Assembly (NCBI RefSeq): GCF_001189295.1
Contig: NZ_CP012159.1
Location: 8,115,001 to 8,179,000, forward strand
Reading direction: 5' to 3'
DNA: 64,000 nucleotides
Origin: Chondromyces crocatus
GTDB taxonomy: Bacteria > Myxococcota_A > Polyangia > Polyangiales > Polyangiaceae
Shown: positions 59,708 to 64,000 of the stretch, one piece after another
How positions within the stretch are numbered: position 1 is the stretch's first letter
Layout of the letters: every line of letters starts with the position of its first letter
Program-made: the position numbers and the translations under genes
The notes under the pieces: generated by a model
What the model was told of the DNA's origin: nothing
Databases searched by the model: none
What the model saw: the letters and a program-made list of their open reading frames with translations, nothing else

Positions 59708-62700
59708 CTACAGGAGGGATGGCGTCACGGCGGCGCGCGCACGGCCTTGCCGCCGACGACGGGCGACGAGCAGGCCGAGCGCGAGCGTCGCGATCGGGAA
59801 GCCGCCGGTCGACGAGCCGTGCGTACGGCACCCGCAACCGCCGTCGTCCGAAGGCGCCTCACCGCTGCCTCCAGCGCCAGACGTGTCACCTCCCACGCCG
59901 GTGCTCGTCGCACCTCCCACGCCGGTGCTCGTGGCGCCTCCCACGCCGGTGCTCGTCGACGAGGACGTGCCAGCGCCGCCCCCGCCGGAGCCGGTGGGCA
60001 AGACGATCTGGCACGTGCCATCGACACAGATGCCCCCGGTGCAGGGCGTGTTGTCGGGCAGCGCGGGGTTCGTGCAGCCTCCCGCGCTGGCATCGCAGAC
60101 GCCTGGCGCGTGGCATTCATCGAGGGCCGCGCAGACGACCGCCGTCCCGCCGCACGCCCCTTGGCTGCAGCGATCGGTGCTCGTGCAAGGATCGCCGTCG
60201 TCGCAGACCGTGCCTTCGGGCAGTGGGGCGATCCCCACGCATTGCCCTGTACCCGGGTTGCAGATGCCGGCGCTGTGGCACACGCCCGGCGCAGGGCAGA
60301 GCACCGGGTTTGCGCCCACGCAGGCGCCCCCCTGGCAGGAATCCGATTGCGTGCACGCATTGCCGTCATCGCAGGACGTCCCGTTGGGCTTCGCGGGATT
60401 CACGCACATGCCCGTCGCCGGGTTGCACACACCCTGGTCGTGGCAGGCGTCGAGGGTCGGACAGATCACCTCATTCACGCCGACGCAGACACCCGAGAGG
60501 CAGGTGTCGAGCTGCGTGCAGGCGTTGCCATCATCGCACGCGGCGCCGTCCGGCTTCTCGGTGACCGGACAGATCCCCGTCGCGACATCACACGCAGCCA
60601 CCACGTGGCACGAGTCCACCATGGGGCAGATCACGGGATTCTGGCCCGTGCAGGTGCCACCCTGGCACGTATCCGACTGCGTACATGCGCTGCCATCGTC
60701 ACAGGGCGAGCCGTTCGGCTTGATGGGCGCCGAGCACTGACCCGTGACCGGGTTGCAGGTGCCGGGCTCGTGGCATGCGTCCTGCGCGACGCAGACGACG
60801 GGATCGGCCCCGAAGCACACGCCGGCCTGGCAGGTGTCCGTCTGCGTGCACCCATTGCCATCATTGCAAGCGACACCGGTGAGCGGAGTGCATACGCCGT
60901 CGGCCGTGGCGCCAAGGGCAGCGCTGCACGCCTGACAGTCGGCGGCCGAGTTTCCGCAGGGGGCATTGCAGCAGACCCCATCGACGCAGAAGCCGCTCGC
61001 GCAGTCCGAGGCCGCCGAGCAGGAGGCTCCAGCCACGAGAGACGACGTGATCATGCGCGCGTGCATCCGGTGGGCCCCGATCGGGATGAGCGGTTCGGCA
61101 CGGGACGCCGCCATCAACAGCCGGCCTGCACCATCGCTGGCGAGCGCCGGCGGTCCGTGATTTTTCACGCTGGGTGCGGAGACGGCGAAGCCAGTCGAGG
61201 GGAACACGTTGCCCGTTCGGTTGACCCATGCCCCGTAGATCTCGGCATTGAGGCTGTTGCGCTCGTCGCGCCAGGCCACGAAGCAGTCCGTGCCGTCGAA
61301 CGCAACGGCGGGACTGCTCTGGATGTTGACGGCCGCGGAGATGGGGAACCCACCACTGGAATCCAGAAGCGTCCCTGCGCTGGTGACGCGGGACCCCAGG
61401 ATGTTGTCGTAGCTGCGATACACCACCAGGAAGTTGAACCCATCGAAGGCGGCTGCGGGCATGGTTCCGGCCGTCGAGATCGTGAAAACGGAACCGACTG
61501 GCGTCCCCGCCCCGCTCACACGCACGCCGGCGATCGCCGACCCGCTGGTCGTCCACACGACGAGAGCCACGCTCCCGTCGTACACGACCCCTGGACTCAT
61601 GAGGGCTGCGCCGGTCGACGCAAGCACGATCCCGGCAGGATTCTGCACGCTCCCGGAGGGTGTCACCCGCGTGCTGATGATGCGCACGGGGTTGTTCCGT
61701 TGATCGATCCACGCCACGAGATACGCCGCGTCACCGTAAACGAGATTCGGTGTCGTCTGCTTCTCCACCGTCCCCGAGACCATGAGCCCCGCAGGGTCGA
61801 GCACCGTGCCATCGGCGTCGACGCGGGTCCCCATGATGTCGGCGTCCGCGCTGCCGGCGCGCTCGTCCTGCCAGACAACGAAGAACGATGACCCATCCGA
61901 GGCGATCTTGGGACGCGCCTGGTTCCCTGGCGCGGTCGACACAGCGATCCCCGAACCGTCGAGCACCGCCCCCAGCGCGCTCACCCGGACACCATAGATG
62001 TCCGACATCGACCCAGATCGCTTGTCTTCCCATACGACCAGATAGTGGGTCCCGTTCCACCCGACGGCGGCATTCGACTGGTCGTTGGCCGCCGTGGAGA
62101 TGGGAAACGCTGCATCGACCACGGCGCCAGCACCCGAGAAGCGCGCGCCCCAGATGTCCCAGGTCGCGTCGGCGGCTCTGGCCTCCCAGCCGATGAGACA
62201 CTCGGACACCGAGCAGGCCATCGTCGGCGCCGAGTTCGGTATCGTCGGATTCGAGAGGGGCACCGCCTGGGCGTCGAGCAGCGCCCCACCCGCCGAGATC
62301 CGAGCGCCGCGGATCTGCGAATTGCTCTGGCTGGCATCCTTCCACACGACGACGTAGTTGGTACCGTCGAACCCGGCGGCGGGCCTCGATTGAGCCCCCG
62401 GGGCCGAGACGATCTCGATGCCACCGGGATGCAGGTTCGTCCCCGAGGAATCCACGCGCGTGGCATAGATGTCCGGATCGCCCCACTTGCTGTCGTTCCA
62501 CACGATCAAGCAGTTGATGCCGTCACAGGCGACGGAGGACTCGCTCTGATTGTTGGCGCCTCCGCTCAACAGGGCGCCGCCACTGGGGATCAGCCCGCCG
62601 GATGCGCCGACGCGCCCAGCGAAAATGTCATAATTGAAGCCATTCCGCAGATCCTCCCAGGCGACGACGAAATCCGTGCCGTTGAAGGCGACGGAGGGAT

Positions 62701-64000
62701 TGCGTGACGTCGCGGAGGTTGTCCCGATCCTCAACCGGTTGTTCAGTGCCCCCCCCGACGAGCTGACCCGCTGGCCCCAGCTGCTCGTCCCGTCGTTCCA
62801 CACGACGAGGTAGTTCGTGCCATTGAAGGCAACCTGGATGTTGCTGAGCGGCGTCTGGTCGGAACTGGAAGTCTCGTTGAAGAACGTCTGTCCGTTCTGA
62901 GAGCCGAGCACGGTCCCGTCCCTCGACACGCGGACGTTACGGAGCTGCTTGCGCCAGGAGCCCGACACGCTATCCCGGACGGACCAGACGACCAGATAGT
63001 CCGTCCCATCGAAGCCGACGGCAAGCTGCGTCACGGAAGAGAGCTGCGTGCCGACTGCGATCCCCCCAGGATCGAGCACGACACCCGCAGGGCTCACCCG
63101 GGTCGCGTAAATTCGCCATCCAGAGTCCGTCAGATCAAGCGCTCTGTAATCGAACCAGACGACGAAATAGTTCGTCCCGTCGAACACGACGTCAGGCGCG
63201 AGCTGGTCCTTCTCGGCCAGCGCCGTGACGATGAGCTCATCCATCCCGAACTCAGAAGAGATCGTCGGATCCAGCACCGCCGGATACGCGCTCCCCTCCA
63301 CCAGCACCTCGGGCACGGCGATCGTCAGCTCGCCGTCCGCGTAGCGCACCGGCAGCAACGAGGTCTCTCCTCGTCCATCGATCCACTGCGCGCGCCCATA
63401 GCGCAGGCCAATCCCCGTCGCCGGATCCACGAAATGGTGTCCCGTGGGCGACTCGCCCGAATACACCTGCCCGGAGACCCGCACCCGCACCACGAGATCG
63501 CCGCGACCGCGCGGGCGCTCCTGGAACGAGAAGCTCTGCTCCACGCCCTCCTCCCCGTTGCGGAGATGCTCCACGACCCAGCCCCGTTCGAGCGCGAGGT
63601 GACCGTCCGCCTCGACGCGCCCGACGCCAGGGACGACCGCCGAAGGCTCGCTTGCACGCCCGATGGCATGGGTCTCGAAGGTGACCGGCGCCCCGCTCTT
63701 GCTGTCGGTTTGCAAAGGCGTGACCGTGAAGCCCGACGTCGCAGCGTGGACCCGATAAGCGCCGTGGCCGCCGCTCCAGCCAGGCCTGGTGTCATCTGGC
63801 CGGAAGGCGAAATGCACCTGCCGCATCACGGCGCCGAGATCGAACGAGGGAGAATTCCCTGAAGGGGTGAGCTGGTTCGGCGCCTCGGAGGGCGCAGGCA
63901 GCGCCGAGGACTCGCTCGCGGTCGGGTCGGAGCCCGAACACGCCACAGCGAGCACCACGAACCATGCAAAAACTAACAGGGAGGAGCGAGTGGACTTGGT
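59708..64000 (-). CDS. Giant repeat lipoprotein with MYXO-CTERM-like anchor (start beyond window)
   Basis: At least 1430 residues; the frame stays open to the right edge. The visible start reads TKSTRSSLLVFAWFVVLAVA and then CSGSD, a lipoprotein signal whose initiation codon lies outside the window. Residues about 230-1020 form beta-propeller-like repeats with FDGTNYFVVWFDYR-type blades (FDGTDYLVVWS, FNGTDFVVAWEDLR). Then come five Cys-rich repeats (CDDGNACTQSDSCQGGACVG-type), a TSTGVGGA repeat and the C-terminus GCGCRTHGSSTGGFPIATLA followed by RRRR. The last part has the MYXO-CTERM layout: Cys motif, hydrophobic helix, Arg tail. It is a cell-surface protein of unknown target. Confidence 0.85.
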   Translation of the reverse strand, partial: TKSTRSSLLVFAWFVVLAVACSGSDPTASESSALPAPSEAPNQLTPSGNSPSFDLGAVMRQVHFAFRPDDTRPGWSGGHGAYRVHAATSGFTVTPLQTDSKSGAPVTFETHAIGRASEPSAVVPGVGRVEADGHLALERGWVVEHLRNGEEGVEQSFSFQERPRGRGDLVVRVRVSGQVYSGESPTGHHFVDPATGIGLRYGRAQWIDGRGETSLLPVRYADGELTIAVPEVLVEGSAYPAVLDPTISSEFGMDELIVTALAEKDQLAPDVVFDGTNYFVVWFDYRALDLTDSGWRIYATRVSPAGVVLDPGGIAVGTQLSSVTQLAVGFDGTDYLVVWSVRDSVSGSWRKQLRNVRVSRDGTVLGSQNGQTFFNETSSSDQTPLSNIQVAFNGTNYLVVWNDGTSSWGQRVSSSGGALNNRLRIGTTSATSRNPSVAFNGTDFVVAWEDLRNGFNYDIFAGRVGASGGLIPSGGALLSGGANNQSESSVACDGINCLIVWNDSKWGDPDIYATRVDSSGTNLHPGGIEIVSAPGAQSRPAAGFDGTNYVVVWKDASQSNSQIRGARISAGGALLDAQAVPLSNPTIPNSAPTMACSVSECLIGWEARAADATWDIWGARFSGAGAVVDAAFPISTAANDQSNAAVGWNGTHYLVVWEDKRSGSMSDIYGVRVSALGAVLDGSGIAVSTAPGNQARPKIASDGSSFFVVWQDERAGSADADIMGTRVDADGTVLDPAGLMVSGTVEKQTTPNLVYGDAAYLVAWIDQRNNPVRIISTRVTPSGSVQNPAGIVLASTGAALMSPGVVYDGSVALVVWTTSGSAIAGVRVSGAGTPVGSVFTISTAGTMPAAAFDGFNFLVVYRSYDNILGSRVTSAGTLLDSSGGFPISAAVNIQSSPAVAFDGTDCFVAWRDERNSLNAEIYGAWVNRTGNVFPSTGFAVSAPSVKNHGPPALASDGAGRLLMAASRAEPLIPIGAHRMHARMITSSLVAGASCSAASDCASGFCVDGVCCNAPCGNSAADCQACSAALGATADGVCTPLTGVACNDGNGCTQTDTCQAGVCFGADPVVCVAQDACHEPGTCNPVTGQCSAPIKPNGSPCDDGSACTQSDTCQGGTCTGQNPVICPMVDSCHVVAACDVATGICPVTEKPDGAACDDGNACTQLDTCLSGVCVGVNEVICPTLDACHDQGVCNPATGMCVNPAKPNGTSCDDGNACTQSDSCQGGACVGANPVLCPAPGVCHSAGICNPGTGQCVGIAPLPEGTVCDDGDPCTSTDRCSQGACGGTAVVCAALDECHAPGVCDASAGGCTNPALPDNTPCTGGICVDGTCQIVLPTGSGGGGAGTSSSTSTGVGGATSTGVGGATSTGVGGDTSGAGGSGEAPSDDGGCGCRTHGSSTGGFPIATLALGLLVARRRRQGRARAAVTPSLL
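59887..59958. repeat. Three 24-bp repeats coding TSTGVGGA units
   Basis: Three 24-base units at 59887, 59911 and 59935 are nearly the same. On the minus strand they encode eight-residue Thr/Ser/Gly units in the linker before the C-terminal anchor of the giant lipoprotein. The linker length probably varies between strains. Confidence 0.85.

Overview
High-GC bacterial chromosome segment with the style of a myxobacterium, probably a Polyangiales/Sorangiineae relative (inference). The basis is Hanks-type kinases, many Gly/Ser/Thr-rich lipoproteins, a DUF1592-DUF1552 gene pair, a MYXO-CTERM-like anchor, Uma2-family genes, and a large share of genes without known function. No rRNA, tRNA, CRISPR array, insertion sequence or prophage was seen. 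Both edges cut genes.

Layout. 0-8 kb: an SMI1/KNR4-like gene and glgB face an aldehyde dehydrogenase, a small acidic protein and a zinc-ribbon Ser/Thr kinase. 8.6-11.4 kb: three tandem PAS-STAS (RsbR-like) paralogues. 11.9-17 kb: a Cys-rich lipoprotein, a decayed glutathione S-transferase gene, a 7-copy 42-bp hairpin repeat, an acyl-CoA thioesterase-like gene and a CocE/NonD hydrolase. 17-25.5 kb: lipoproteins, Uma2, and two peptidoglycan-cleaving enzymes without signal peptides (amidase and M15 peptidase). Two homologous small adaptor-like proteins also lie here, which suggests cargo of a contractile secretion system encoded elsewhere. 25.9-31.4 kb: DUF1592, DUF1552, FG-GAP and SMP-30 secreted proteins. 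31.4-38.5 kb: a gamma-glutamyltransferase-like protein, a GH5 glycosidase lipoprotein with a palindrome array upstream, and a MoxR ATPase coupled to a metallopeptidase/VWA protein.

39.2-45.9 kb is a compact formate dehydrogenase operon on the minus strand: fdhA, fdhB, an NrfD-type membrane subunit, a small lipoprotein, fdhE and a 115-residue protein, mostly with overlapping stop and start codons. fdhA carries an in-frame TGA at the selenocysteine position, followed by a hairpin with a GGUCU loop placed as in E. coli fdhF. It is therefore one 1078-residue selenoprotein and not two broken genes.

46-64 kb: a sorbosone dehydrogenase-like lipoprotein, a cobalamin-binding-like protein, a fascin/Vps62/propeller protein, an SDR and TetR pair with twin operators between them, and a degenerate kinase between two Uma2 paralogues. 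It ends in a very large secreted repeat protein whose start lies beyond the window.
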